Source: Lentibacillus sp. Marseille-P4043 | Lineage (GTDB): Bacteria; Bacillota; Bacilli; Bacillales; Amphibacillaceae | Length of the DNA stretch: 64,000 bases | Assembly: GCF_900258515.1 (NCBI RefSeq) | Contig: NZ_LT984884.1 | Location: 1,796,549 to 1,860,548 of the forward strand | Direction of reading: 5' to 3' | Shown here: in pieces, positions 56,089 to 64,000 of the stretch | Layout: each line of letters begins with the position of its first letter | How positions within the stretch are numbered: position 1 is the stretch's first letter | The notes under the pieces: generated by a model | Told to the model about the DNA's origin: nothing | Seen by the model: the letters and a program-made list of their open reading frames with translations, nothing else | Database searches by the model: none | Translations under genes and position numbers: made by a program

Positions 56089-57516
56089 ATGCGCGTATTG
56101 ATTGCCGAAGATGAACTGCTGGAACGAAAAGCAATGAAAAAGTTCATAGAGGATAATTTTAATGATATCAAAGTAGTTGGCGAAGCTCCTAACGGTAGAA
56201 AGGCGATTGAACTAGCGAAAACGTTACAGCCTGATATTATTTTTATGGATATTAAAATGCCGGGAATTAATGGATTGGAGGCGATTGAAACGATCATACA
56301 GATCAACCCTGTGATCAAATTTATTCTTGTATCGGCGTACGATTCATTTGAATACGCAAAGCAAGCAATGACATTTGGTATTAAAGAATATATTTTAAAA
56401 CCAGGAAAAAAGGAGGAAATTATTAAAGCAATCCGTCGTGTACAAAAGGAAATTGTAATGGAAAGGCAGCAAGTTGAGGAAAAGACACAATCTAATCAGG
56501 TGCTTAAGGAACATTTGATTACTAAATTGATGCAATACCCAATTGAAACCGATGCGATAAACATCCATAGAAAATTTTTCTCGACGATGACATGCGGCTA
56601 TTTTCTTGTGGTACAAGCTAAAGGAAACTTTCTTCAAAATGAGTTAAATCACATTCTGGAAAAACTTATTGAAACTCCATTCATTGCTCATCATCATGAA
56701 AATCTGTACGCTATTTGTATTTTCTTACGCAGAAGACCAGATAAGGCAGAAATATTGCGTACTGCCAGAGGAATACACCTTAAGCTAGGACAGGGAAGTT
56801 TTGTTGGGGCGGGCCATTCGTATAGTTCGATCGATCAATTTCCAAAATCGTATCAAGAGGCATTTATAGCTTGTTATCAGCTAGAAAAAGAGAATGCTAG
56901 ACATTATGGGTTTTTTAATAGAGAAACATATACAGATAATCGGGAATCTTTGACAAGGTTAATTGAAAAAGTTGAACAGGGTAATGACCAAGATGCAGTT
57001 CGGTTATATAAGGAATATCAAGACTTTCTCTTGCAGCATAATTTAGATGAATTATATCTTCATATGAAACGGATTATGCTTGAGCGAGGAATAGCATTTC
57101 CTGAGAGACCACGATCGGAAATAATGACAACAAAGGATTGGGAGAGGTTTATTACGGTATGTTGTATGCATATACAGGATTACTACCAATCAAAACAATA
57201 TATAGAAAAGGCGAAAAAGTATATTCAACAACATTTTCAAGGTTCGATTACATTGGAAGAAACAGCTGCACATGTAAATTTGAGTCCTAATTATTTTTCA
57301 AACATGTTTAAACATGAGTTCGGTACAACTTTTATAGAATATGTAACAAAAGTACGATTACATAAAGCGAAAGAGTTGCTAGAGGAAAATAATTACTCAC
57401 TTAAAGAAATAAGTTACATGGTTGGATATAAAGACCCCAATTATTTCAGCAGGGTATTTAAAAAGCACTTTTCCGAGTCTCCGAAACGCTTTCAACAAGG
57501 GATCTTAAAAAAGTGA
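56089..57516 (+). CDS. AraC-type response regulator, YesN family
   Basis: A DNA-binding two-component regulator, 475 residues. The receiver domain has the acidic pair ED at 7-8, D54 in FMDIKMPG, and the Lys of YILKPGK near 104. The C-terminal 100 residues hold two AraC helix-turn-helix motifs (ITLEETAAHVNLSPNYFSNMFK and SLKEISYMVGYKDPNYFSRVFKK, seen in part). ATG 56089 follows AAAGGAGGA by 8 bases; the upstream ATG at 56068 lacks a site. It probably activates the sugar ABC operon that starts 90 bases later. Confidence 0.93.
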   Translation: MRVLIAEDELLERKAMKKFIEDNFNDIKVVGEAPNGRKAIELAKTLQPDIIFMDIKMPGINGLEAIETIIQINPVIKFILVSAYDSFEYAKQAMTFGIKEYILKPGKKEEIIKAIRRVQKEIVMERQQVEEKTQSNQVLKEHLITKLMQYPIETDAINIHRKFFSTMTCGYFLVVQAKGNFLQNELNHILEKLIETPFIAHHHENLYAICIFLRRRPDKAEILRTARGIHLKLGQGSFVGAGHSYSSIDQFPKSYQEAFIACYQLEKENARHYGFFNRETYTDNRESLTRLIEKVEQGNDQDAVRLYKEYQDFLLQHNLDELYLHMKRIMLERGIAFPERPRSEIMTTKDWERFITVCCMHIQDYYQSKQYIEKAKKYIQQHFQGSITLEETAAHVNLSPNYFSNMFKHEFGTTFIEYVTKVRLHKAKELLEENNYSLKEISYMVGYKDPNYFSRVFKKHFSESPKRFQQGILKK

Positions 57517-57579
57517 AGAGAATAGTAAAAATGTGCAGAAATTCTTTTCCCATTTCAGGTCAATGTTTTTTATAATTTG

Positions 57580-57593
57580 TGTAAGCGTTATCA
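57580..57593 (+). promoter_or_regulatory. CcpA cre box before the sugar ABC operon
   Basis: TGTAAGCGTTATCA matches every fixed position of TGNAARCGNWWWCA. TATAAT at 57571-57576 is a likely -10 box, so cre overlaps the start of transcription. The -35 region is weak, which fits dependence on the adjacent activator. Confidence 0.78.
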
Positions 57594-57611
57594 AATAAGG
57601 GGGAATTGGTA

Positions 57612-58910
57612 GTGAAGAAATCTTATGGGTTTTTATTACTTTTTGCATTAGCATTCGTTCTAGCTGCATGTAGTTCGGATTCATCAGGAAAATCCGATGG
57701 TGATTCGGATAAAGGTAGCGGCGATAGTGAAAGTGCGGGCGGGGAAGTGGAAATCTTTAGTTGGTGGACTGGTGCCGGTGAGGAAGACGGCCTACTTGCT
57801 TTAATCGACTTATTTGAGGAAAAACATCCAGACATAAAAATTGAAAATGCTGCTGTAGCGGGAGGGGCAGGGACAAACGCGAAGGCAGTGCTTGCGACAA
57901 GAATGCAAGGGAATGATCCACCGTCAACATTCCAAGTCCATGGCGGTGCCGAATTGAATGAAGGTTGGGTCGCTGCCGATAAAATGGAGCCATTGGATGA
58001 TTTTTATAAAGAAAATGACTTGATGGATAAATTTCCGGAAGAACTAATTGATCTAGTTAGCAAGGACGGTAAAATTTATTCTGTTCCAGTTGATATTCAT
58101 CGCGGAAATGTGATCTTTTACAATATGAGCGTATTTGAAGAAAATGGTGTTGATGTACCAACAACATTTGATGAGTTTTTTGATGCAGCAGATAAATTGC
58201 AAGATGCAGGTGTAACACCATTAGCTTTAGGTGATAAAGAAGGCTGGCCTGCCACACAGGTTTTTGAAAATATATTGTTAGGTGTGTTAGGACCTGATGA
58301 TTACCAAAAACTTTTTGAAGGTGAAATTGGTTTTGACGATAAGCGAATTGAGGAAGCTGTAGAAAAGTTTGATAAAATACTTGATTACGTAAATGAAGAT
58401 CATGCATCACGAAACTGGCAAGATTCAGCACAGTTAGTTGCCAATGGGGAAGCTGCAATGATCAACATGGGTGACTGGGCAAAAGGGTACTTTAACAATG
58501 ATTTGGATTTGGAAACGAATAAAGACTTTGGCTATTTTGCATTCCCTAATACTGATGGTCAATTTTCCATTATTACGGATACGTTTGGATTGCCAAAGGG
58601 TGTTGAAAATACGGAGGAAGTCAAGGAATTCCTAAAGGTTCTGGGTTCTGTAGAGGGTCAAGATGCATTTAACCCACTGAAAGGTTCTATTCCAGCACGG
58701 GTTGACGCTGATAAGTCCAATTATGATGAATATGGTCAAGATGCAATGAAAGATTTTAATAATGCTAGATTAGTTCCAAGTCTTGCACATGGATCTGCGG
58801 CGTCTGAAGGGTTTTTAACAAAGGCCAATCAAGCAGTAAATATTTTTGTTACTCAGCGGGATGCAGATAACTTTATTCAAGCTTTACAAAACGCAGCACC
58901 AGAAATGTAA
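57612..58910 (+). CDS. Sugar ABC transporter substrate-binding lipoprotein, family 1
   Basis: An extracellular receptor of 432 residues. Lipobox LAAC gives the lipidated Cys at 20, followed by a Ser/Asp/Gly linker. SBP_bac_1 features are FSWWTGAGEEDGLLALIDLFEEKHP near 51, DPPSTFQVHGG near 105, PVDIHRGNVIFYN near 160 and GEAAMINMGDWAKGYF near 285. This resembles glucose/mannose- or oligosaccharide-type receptors. GTG 57612 is 8 bases after AAGGGGG; an upstream TTG is too close. A terminator separates it from the permeases. Confidence 0.9.
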   Translation: MKKSYGFLLLFALAFVLAACSSDSSGKSDGDSDKGSGDSESAGGEVEIFSWWTGAGEEDGLLALIDLFEEKHPDIKIENAAVAGGAGTNAKAVLATRMQGNDPPSTFQVHGGAELNEGWVAADKMEPLDDFYKENDLMDKFPEELIDLVSKDGKIYSVPVDIHRGNVIFYNMSVFEENGVDVPTTFDEFFDAADKLQDAGVTPLALGDKEGWPATQVFENILLGVLGPDDYQKLFEGEIGFDDKRIEEAVEKFDKILDYVNEDHASRNWQDSAQLVANGEAAMINMGDWAKGYFNNDLDLETNKDFGYFAFPNTDGQFSIITDTFGLPKGVENTEEVKEFLKVLGSVEGQDAFNPLKGSIPARVDADKSNYDEYGQDAMKDFNNARLVPSLAHGSAASEGFLTKANQAVNIFVTQRDADNFIQALQNAAPEM

Positions 58911-58920
58911 AAGAAGTAGT

Positions 58921-58957
58921 GAGGCTGCCTCCATCAAGGTAGCCTCCTGTTTTTTAG
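58921..58957 (+). terminator. Intra-operon terminator between receptor and permease genes
   Basis: GAGGCT-CCT pairs with AGG-AGCCTC around a CCATCA loop with one mismatch, then CTGTTTTTT. It likely gives excess receptor transcript. Confidence 0.8.
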
Positions 58958-58985
58958 TAACTCAATCCTCGTTAGGAGGTATTAT

Positions 58986-59927
58986 GTGGAGAGAGAGATT
59001 CAAGTAAAACGACGTAAAAGGAGATTGACCAAAGACCAGTGGACTGCAATCGGGTTTCTAATTCCGTCTTTTCTTTTAATCCTTGTTTTTGTTTATGGAT
59101 TTATCGGTTGGACGGGGTATGTATCACTGAGCAATTGGAATACATTAGTACCAGATTTTTCCTTTGTCGGTCTAAAAAACTATATATATTTATTTCATGA
59201 TTTTCGATTTCAAGCTGATTTACGAAATACATTGTTCTTCACTGTGTTATTTATTGGATTGGTCATTGTAATGGGAATGGGATTAGCGATATTAATTGAC
59301 CAAAAATTAAAAGGTGAAGCGATCTTTCGAAATATATTTTTATTCCCGATGGCATTATCGTTTATTGTTACTGGTGTTGTCTGGCAGTGGTTGTTAAATC
59401 CTTCAACGGGATTTAATAAATTTCTAAGTGTTTTTGGTATCGAACCCAAGTGGTATACAGATACGAATGTTTTGGCAGGATTTGAATGGGGGAGCATTGA
59501 GTTTGGCTTGCCTGTGGCGATCATTGCAGTTGTTATTGCAGCAGTCTGGCAAATGACTGGCTTTTCGCTGGCAATGTATTTAGCTGGATTGCGCGGTATT
59601 CCGGATGAGCTGCGGGAAGCGGCAAGAATGGATGGAGCAAGCGAGTTTCAAATCTATCGAAAAGTTGTGCTGCCAATGCTACTACCGATTACGATGAGCG
59701 TCATTATTATCATGGCTCATATTTCATTGAAAATATTTGATCTTATTTATGCGATGACAGGATCAGGTGCAAATTTCGTCACTGATGTACCTGGTGTATA
59801 CATGTTTGAAACGACATTTAGGGGAAACTATTACGCAAACGGAGCTGCTATTGCAATTATCATGTTGCTTTTAGTTGCAATCTTTATCGTTCCCTACCTA
59901 TGGAATAGTAGAAAGGGTGATAATTAA
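58986..59927 (+). CDS. Sugar ABC transporter permease 1 (MalF/UgpA type)
   Basis: A membrane permease of 313 residues with about six helices. After a basic N-terminus, [21 protein letters not shown] resembles the FVGLxNY block of the family. The EAA loop is [25 protein letters not shown] near 215. GTG 58986 follows GGAGGT by 6 bases; an ATG two bases earlier is in another frame. Its stop shares one base with the next start. No ATPase gene follows; in Bacilli the shared MsmX ATPase usually powers such importers. Confidence 0.92.
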   Translation: MEREIQVKRRKRRLTKDQWTAIGFLIPSFLLILVFVYGFIGWTGYVSLSNWNTLVPDFSFVGLKNYIYLFHDFRFQADLRNTLFFTVLFIGLVIVMGMGLAILIDQKLKGEAIFRNIFLFPMALSFIVTGVVWQWLLNPSTGFNKFLSVFGIEPKWYTDTNVLAGFEWGSIEFGLPVAIIAVVIAAVWQMTGFSLAMYLAGLRGIPDELREAARMDGASEFQIYRKVVLPMLLPITMSVIIIMAHISLKIFDLIYAMTGSGANFVTDVPGVYMFETTFRGNYYANGAAIAIIMLLLVAIFIVPYLWNSRKGDN

Positions 59928-60748
59928 TGGCGGCATTTAATATAGGAAAGTTCTTTAAATATCTCATTCTGATCGTTTTGGCAATTGTTTTCTTAATGCC
60001 AATTTACGTCATCCTCGTAACAAGTTTAAAGCCTTTAGATGAAGTATCGCTAGATCAAATGTGGGCATTACCAACTTCGATTGATTTTAGTTCATATGCT
60101 GAAGCATTTTCTAATTTAGCTCCAAACCTCATGAACAGTATTTACTTGGTTGTACCGGCAACATTATTGTCTGCATTGTTAGGTGCTATGAATGGATATG
60201 TTTTATCAAAGTGGAAGTTTAAAGGTGCTAACACAATCTTTATGGTTATTTTGTTCGGAATGTTTATCCCGTACCAAAGTATTTTAATTCCATTGATTCA
60301 ATTTTTACGGACAATTGATTTATATAATACGATACCAGGATTAATTCTTGTGCATGTTGTATATGGTTTGCCGATTACAACACTGATGTTCCGAAACTTT
60401 TACGCAAGTATTCCAGATACAATGATAGAAGCCGCTAAAATAGATGGAGCAAATTTCCTCGGGATCTTCAGACATATTATTATACCTTTATCTATCACCG
60501 GCTTTGTCGTTGTAGCGATTTGGCAGTTTACAAATATTTGGAATGAATTTTTATTTGCTGTAACCGTCACAACTTCAGATAAGCAGCCGGTCATGGTTGC
60601 CTTACAGAATTTATCCGGTAGCCAAATTGTCCAGTGGAATGTGCAAATGGCCGGAGCATTACTTGCAGCTCTGCCGACTTTACTGGTTTACATCTTTTTA
60701 GGAAAGTATTTTGTTAGAGGGTTATTGGCTGGATCTGTTAAGGGGTAG
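59927..60748 (+). CDS. Sugar ABC transporter permease 2 (MalG/UgpE type)
   Basis: The partner permease, 273 residues with six helices. The EAA loop is [25 protein letters not shown] near 165, and family text [10 protein letters not shown] near 205 is present, as is the C-terminal [14 protein letters not shown]. It begins on the last base of the first permease stop. It ends the operon before a hairpin at 60789. Confidence 0.93.
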   Translation: MAAFNIGKFFKYLILIVLAIVFLMPIYVILVTSLKPLDEVSLDQMWALPTSIDFSSYAEAFSNLAPNLMNSIYLVVPATLLSALLGAMNGYVLSKWKFKGANTIFMVILFGMFIPYQSILIPLIQFLRTIDLYNTIPGLILVHVVYGLPITTLMFRNFYASIPDTMIEAAKIDGANFLGIFRHIIIPLSITGFVVVAIWQFTNIWNEFLFAVTVTTSDKQPVMVALQNLSGSQIVQWNVQMAGALLAALPTLLVYIFLGKYFVRGLLAGSVKG

Positions 60749-60788
60749 AATTGTAATTTGTAAACTTGAAGGCATTTTTAAAAAAAGA

Positions 60789-60833
60789 AGGTCTCATAAG
60801 CCGTAAGTCATGCTAAGAGCTTATGGGACCCTC
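60789..60833 (+). terminator. Terminator of the sugar ABC operon
   Basis: GGTC-CATAAGC pairs with GCTTATG-GACC, then CTCTTTG. Gene ends converge here, so it may also serve the SDR gene on the minus strand (AAAAAAA lies upstream). Confidence 0.7.
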
Positions 60834-60850
60834 TTTGAATAGTTCTCCTA

Positions 60851-61642
60851 TTACAACGCTTTCACCAAACCACCATCTACAACCAATGACTGTCCTGTCA
60901 CATAAGTGTTTGCCTGCGAGCATAAATACACAATCATATTCGCAAATTCTTGTGGCTCGCCGTATCGCTTAATTGGAATGGATTGTTCCGTCTTGGCTTT
61001 TAGTTCGTCCGCATTCATGTTGAGTTTTTCCGCATTTTGTTGATCTAAATTGGCAACACGATCAGTTGCAATTCTTCCTGGCCCAACTGTGTTAATTAAT
61101 ATATTATCTTCTGCAAGTTCCTGAGATAAACTTTTGGAAAGACCGACAATCCCCGCTCTAAATGTGTTGGATAAAATCAAATTATCCAGTGTTTGTTTAA
61201 TAGAGGAGGAAGCAATATTAACAATATGACCGCTTCGTTGTTTTTTCATATAGGGCAAAACCTCTCGGATGGTCCGGACAAAGCTTAACAGGTTCAATTC
61301 AAATGCATCGTGCCATGCCTGGTCATCGAAATCGGAAAATAGCCCTGCTGGAGGACCGCCTGCATTATTAACCAGAACATCTATAGTGCCGTTTTTCTCT
61401 ACCGCTTTTGCGATTAATTGTTTGATGGAATCAGGTTTAGTAATATCGCAGACCGCGTATTCCACATTTTCATTTCCGGTTTCTTTTTGTATATCATTTT
61501 TTGCTTTTTCTAATTCCTGTTCATTTCGGCTGGAAATAAAAACATGTGCTCCTTCAGCTGCAAACGTTTGTGCCGATGCTTTTCCCAAGCCTTTGCTCGA
61601 TGCCAATACAACAACTGACTTTCCTTGTAAACCTAGGTCCAT
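60851..61642 (-). CDS. SDR-family protein with altered active site
   Basis: A short-chain dehydrogenase fold, 263 residues. The cofactor loop reads ASSKGLGKA at 14-22, with NNAG at 92-95 and the structural Asn in ELNLLS near 117. The usual catalytic YxxxK is replaced: the aligned segment is S158-N-T-F-R162 before AGIVGLSKSLSQELA, so Tyr became Ser and Lys became Arg. Such divergent SDRs are annotated as 3-oxoacyl-ACP reductase-like, but normal redox catalysis would be impaired. The C-terminal VTGQSLVVDGG is normal. It has a good GGAGGG site. It is close to, but not in an operon with, the Gfo/Idh gene. Confidence 0.85.
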   Translation of the reverse strand: MDLGLQGKSVVVLASSKGLGKASAQTFAAEGAHVFISSRNEQELEKAKNDIQKETGNENVEYAVCDITKPDSIKQLIAKAVEKNGTIDVLVNNAGGPPAGLFSDFDDQAWHDAFELNLLSFVRTIREVLPYMKKQRSGHIVNIASSSIKQTLDNLILSNTFRAGIVGLSKSLSQELAEDNILINTVGPGRIATDRVANLDQQNAEKLNMNADELKAKTEQSIPIKRYGEPQEFANMIVYLCSQANTYVTGQSLVVDGGLVKAL

Positions 61643-61833
61643 GTTGATCCCTCCTGTTAATATCTATAATTAGAAATATCTTAATATTAATCGATTGGAA
61701 ATTCAAGCTGTGGAGGGATTTGATAAAACGGTTCAATTAACTTTCGTGCGTTCTAGTTCTTTTCCTGCTAAAATGCAGATGAGGTAGTATACGTTATTTA
61801 TTAACAACAATTACATAAAGGAAGTGTGAAAAA

Positions 61834-62817
61834 ATGAAATTCGGTACCATTGGAACAAGCTGGATCACGGAAGCCTTCATTGATGCCGCAAACGAAGCGG
61901 ATAATTTTAAACTTGCGGCAGTCTATTCCCGCGCGGAAGACAAAGCAAAACAGTTTGCCGAAAAAAATAATGCACCACATTATTTTACGGATTTACAGCA
62001 AATGGCAGCAAGTGATGAACTCGATTGTGTGTATATTGCGTCGCCCAATTCCTTGCATTTTGAACAGGCCGTCTTATTTTTAAAGCATAAAAAGCATGTT
62101 ATCTGTGAAAAGCCAATTTTTTCAAATACAACGGAATTACAGGAAGCACACCGAATTGCCGAGGAAAATGAAGTCTATTTGTTTGAAGCCATGCGAAATA
62201 TCCATTCTCCTAATTTTTTACGTCTGCAGGAGAATATCAAGGAAATAGGAACCGTCCGCAGTATGATGCTACAACGAGTCCAGTATTCATCACGGTATGA
62301 TAAGTATTTAGCTGGGGAAACACCTAATATCTTTTCAGCTGAATTTTCCGGTGGGGCACTTGTGGACTTAGGGATTTATCCACTTTCTATTGCTGTAGCA
62401 CTATTTGGTAAACCGCAACGTGTTACCTATTTCCCTGTTATCTTGAAGAGTGGTATTGATGGAAATGGCACACTTGTTTTAGTGTACCCTGATTTTACTT
62501 GCACGATTGTTTGCTCGAAAATTTCCAATTCCTTTAACCCAAATGAAATTCATGGGGAAGAAGGTACACTGTTATTCGGTGATTCTGGTACACTTACAAA
62601 TCAAGCGCTAGTCAAAACGCATTCTGATGAAAAAGTAATATTAGATACTGTGGTTCATGAGCATGACATGGTATTTGAGATTAATCATTTTCAAGAAATC
62701 ATAGAGACAGAGAATGAGCAGGAATATAAAAGGTTGAAAGAATTAAATTATTTGGTGCTTTCGATTACAGAAGAGGCACGTAAACAAAGTGGAATAGTGT
62801 TTGGTGTTGAAAGGTAA
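61834..62817 (+). CDS. Gfo/Idh/MocA-family oxidoreductase
   Basis: An NAD(P)-dependent sugar or polyol dehydrogenase, 327 residues. The N-terminal Rossmann part begins KFGTIGTSWITEAFI (the GxGxxG is changed to GTIGTS), followed by AVYSRAEDKAKQFA. The signature HVICEKPIF near 92 carries the catalytic Lys. The C-terminal alpha/beta domain contains GGALVDLGIYPLS near 172 with the Asp/His-like site. Substrate unknown. The start follows AAGGAAG by 8 bases. The sugar importer upstream might supply its substrate, but that is a guess. Confidence 0.85.
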   Translation: MKFGTIGTSWITEAFIDAANEADNFKLAAVYSRAEDKAKQFAEKNNAPHYFTDLQQMAASDELDCVYIASPNSLHFEQAVLFLKHKKHVICEKPIFSNTTELQEAHRIAEENEVYLFEAMRNIHSPNFLRLQENIKEIGTVRSMMLQRVQYSSRYDKYLAGETPNIFSAEFSGGALVDLGIYPLSIAVALFGKPQRVTYFPVILKSGIDGNGTLVLVYPDFTCTIVCSKISNSFNPNEIHGEEGTLLFGDSGTLTNQALVKTHSDEKVILDTVVHEHDMVFEINHFQEIIETENEQEYKRLKELNYLVLSITEEARKQSGIVFGVER

Positions 62818-62867
62818 TATCGAATTGACATCACACGAAGCCCACTATATAATAATTGAAGATATTG

Positions 62868-62908
62868 AGAGAGGTTCTTAGCTTAAACCCTCTATAAAAA
62901 ACTAAGGA
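62868..62908 (+). promoter_or_regulatory. PreQ1-I riboswitch upstream of queF
   Basis: AGAGGTTC is followed by AAACCCTCT and ATAAAAAACTAAGGA, the same aptamer as at 8240. A terminator follows directly. It brings the distant queF under the same control as queCDE. Confidence 0.93.
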
Positions 62909-62925
62909 CAGATGATATCGATTAG

Positions 62926-62960
62926 GAGACCATGTGCCTTAGGCTGTGGTCTTTTTTTGT
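62926..62960 (+). terminator. Attenuator of the queF PreQ1 riboswitch
   Basis: AGACCA pairs with TGGTCT, extended by GCC/GGC pairs in the loop, followed by seven T. Confidence 0.85.
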
Positions 62961-62988
62961 TTTTAAAAATGGTGGGAGGTATTTTAAA

Positions 62989-63486
62989 ATGGCGGGAAGA
63001 CGAGATGAGGAATTACCAGATATTACGCTTTTAGGCAGCCAGGGAACGACATATGAATTTGATTACACACCAGAAGTTTTAGAGACATTTGATAATAAGC
63101 ATCCAAACAGAGACTATTTTGTAAAATTCAATTGTCCGGAATTTACAACATTGTGTCCGAAAACAGGACAACCAGATTTTGGTACGGTCTACATTAGCTA
63201 CATACCCGGAGAAAAAATGGTGGAAAGTAAATCATTAAAATTATATTTATTTAGTTTCCGAAACCATGGTGATTTTCATGAAGACAGTATGAATATTATT
63301 ATGAACGATTTAATCGATCTAATGGATCCGCGTTATATTGAAGTGTGGGGGAAATTTACACCACGCGGAGGTATTTCTATTGATCCGTATTGCAATTATG
63401 GTAAGCCCGGAACAAAATTTATGCAAATGGCCGACCATCGGATGATGAATCATGATTTGTATCCGGAAAAAATAGATAATCGCTGA
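62989..63486 (+). CDS. queF: NADPH-dependent 7-cyano-7-deazaguanine reductase
   Basis: QueF reduces preQ0 to preQ1, the last free-base step of queuosine synthesis. It has 165 residues, the unimodular Bacillus type. The catalytic Cys is C56 in [14 protein letters not shown], and [20 protein letters not shown] near 97 holds the substrate Glu. The frame is open upstream into the riboswitch terminator; ATG 62989 follows GGGAGGT by 8 bases. It stands alone, 53 kb from queCDE, each with its own PreQ1 switch. Confidence 0.95.
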   Translation: MAGRRDEELPDITLLGSQGTTYEFDYTPEVLETFDNKHPNRDYFVKFNCPEFTTLCPKTGQPDFGTVYISYIPGEKMVESKSLKLYLFSFRNHGDFHEDSMNIIMNDLIDLMDPRYIEVWGKFTPRGGISIDPYCNYGKPGTKFMQMADHRMMNHDLYPEKIDNR

Positions 63487-63611
63487 GAAGTTGAGTAATA
63501 TGTCTTTGGCAAACGGCTTTGATGATAGTTAGCAGCGACTAAATGAAGGTTCATCCTAACTTTGTGATCGAAGCTGCTCTTGTGTATGATGATTTTTATT
63601 AGGCTAACTTT

Positions 63612-63645
63612 AGAAACGTGGTTGGAAAATCACGTTTCTTTTTGT
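63612..63645 (+). terminator. Terminator downstream of queF
   Basis: AGAAACGTG pairs perfectly with CACGTTTCT around a 10-base loop, then TTTTG. It is 125 bases after the stop; the bases between show nothing else. Confidence 0.85.
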
Positions 63646-63685
63646 TTGCAGATTCGTTGTGTCCTCTTACATCGAATTAAACGCC

Positions 63686-64000
63686 AAGTCGCCGGACGAA
63701 CGCGAAAAGTCGCCGGACGAACGCAGAAAGTCGCCGGACGAACGCGAAAAGTCGCCGGAAGAACGCGAAAAGTCGCCGGACGAACGCAGAAAGTTGCCGG
63801 AAGAACGCGAAAAGTTGTCGGAAGAACGCGGAAAGTCGCCGGACGAACGCGAAAAGTCGCCGGACGAACGCGAAAAGTCGCCGGACGAACGCAGAAAGTC
63901 GCCGGACGAACGCGAAAAGTCGCCGGACGAACGCGGAAAGTTGCCGGACGAACGCGGAAAGTCGCCGGACGAGCGCGGAAAGTCGCCGGACGAACGCGGA
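63686..64000. repeat. Tandem array D: about 15 units of 21 bp, cut by the window end
   Basis: Units such as AAGTCGCCGGACGAACGCGA repeat every 21 bp, with variants at the GAAA/AGAA/GGAA positions and CGGAC/CGGAA. Because 21 is a multiple of three, one frame reads a charged seven-residue repeat from GTG 63659, but no ribosome binding site is present. The core TCGCC-GA-GAACGCGAAA resembles arrays A-C. Confidence 0.93.

Noticed and set aside
63659..64000. Open frame from GTG 63659 encoding a charged seven-residue repeat across array D
   Set aside because: No ribosome binding site. Differences between units change Glu, Arg and Gly freely, which does not look like protein selection, and all three frames are open.

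Overview
The window looks like chromosomal DNA of a low-GC Gram-positive rod of the family Bacillaceae, most like the halotolerant Virgibacillus/Oceanobacillus/Lentibacillus group. The reasons are the strong GGAGG ribosome binding sites with frequent GTG/TTG starts, the Bacillus-type lipoprotein signals, PreQ1-I and cobalamin riboswitches, CcpA cre boxes, a BCCT osmolyte transporter, and the GC-rich palindromic and 20-21-bp tandem repeats between genes. The genus assignment is inference. No rRNA, tRNA, CRISPR or prophage was seen.

Layout. 1-2030: end of rpiA, a PfkB sugar kinase and a hexulose-phosphate synthase, closed by a terminator. 2074-3791: an IS1182-type insertion sequence sitting inside a GGGACA palindrome. 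3812-6460 (minus): a sulfonate/nitrate-type ABC importer behind a promoter with a perfect inverted repeat. 6504-8034 (minus): BCCT transporter. 8240-10188: PreQ1 riboswitch and queCDE. 10221-10640: tandem array A. 10745-21614: cobalamin riboswitch and a 13-gene cobalamin salvage operon (btuF, btuC, btuD-cbiZ fusion, cbiB, cobD, cobU, a short cobQ, cobS, cobC, a cobU paralogue, a PduO-type adenosyltransferase, cblT, cblS). It makes no corrin ring; it imports and remodels corrinoids. 21665-22507: large palindromic element. 22533-26910: a repeat-containing coiled-coil protein, cysK, and a glutamine-type ABC importer. 26970-34176: proline dehydrogenase, then galKETM (minus) divergent from a LacI-family regulator. 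34266-38014: YitT-family protein, and mtnU/mtnE separated by a second palindromic element. 38111-41130: SEC-C protein and an acyl-CoA ligase gene broken by one stop codon. 41243-45701: array B, cstA with a cre box, and a LytS/LytR pair, probably a pyruvate-sensing unit. 46041-49941: SRPBCC protein, small secreted protein, BASS transporter, ilvD. 49981-51341: repeat remnant, frameshifted small membrane gene, array C. 51365-53473 (minus): ilvE, two GGGACA palindromes, a hydratase. 53673-60748: a membrane-anchored sugar-binding sensor, a YesM/YesN two-component pair and a sugar ABC importer without its ATPase, under a cre box. 60851-63486: an SDR with an altered active site, a Gfo/Idh oxidoreductase, and queF behind a second PreQ1 riboswitch. 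63686-64000: array D, running off the window.

The most unusual items are: a cobyric acid synthase that keeps its N-terminal domain and C-terminal tail but has lost the glutaminase domain between them; four tandem arrays that appear to be one 20-21-bp repeat family; and two palindromic elements whose internal hairpins differ by paired, compensatory changes.
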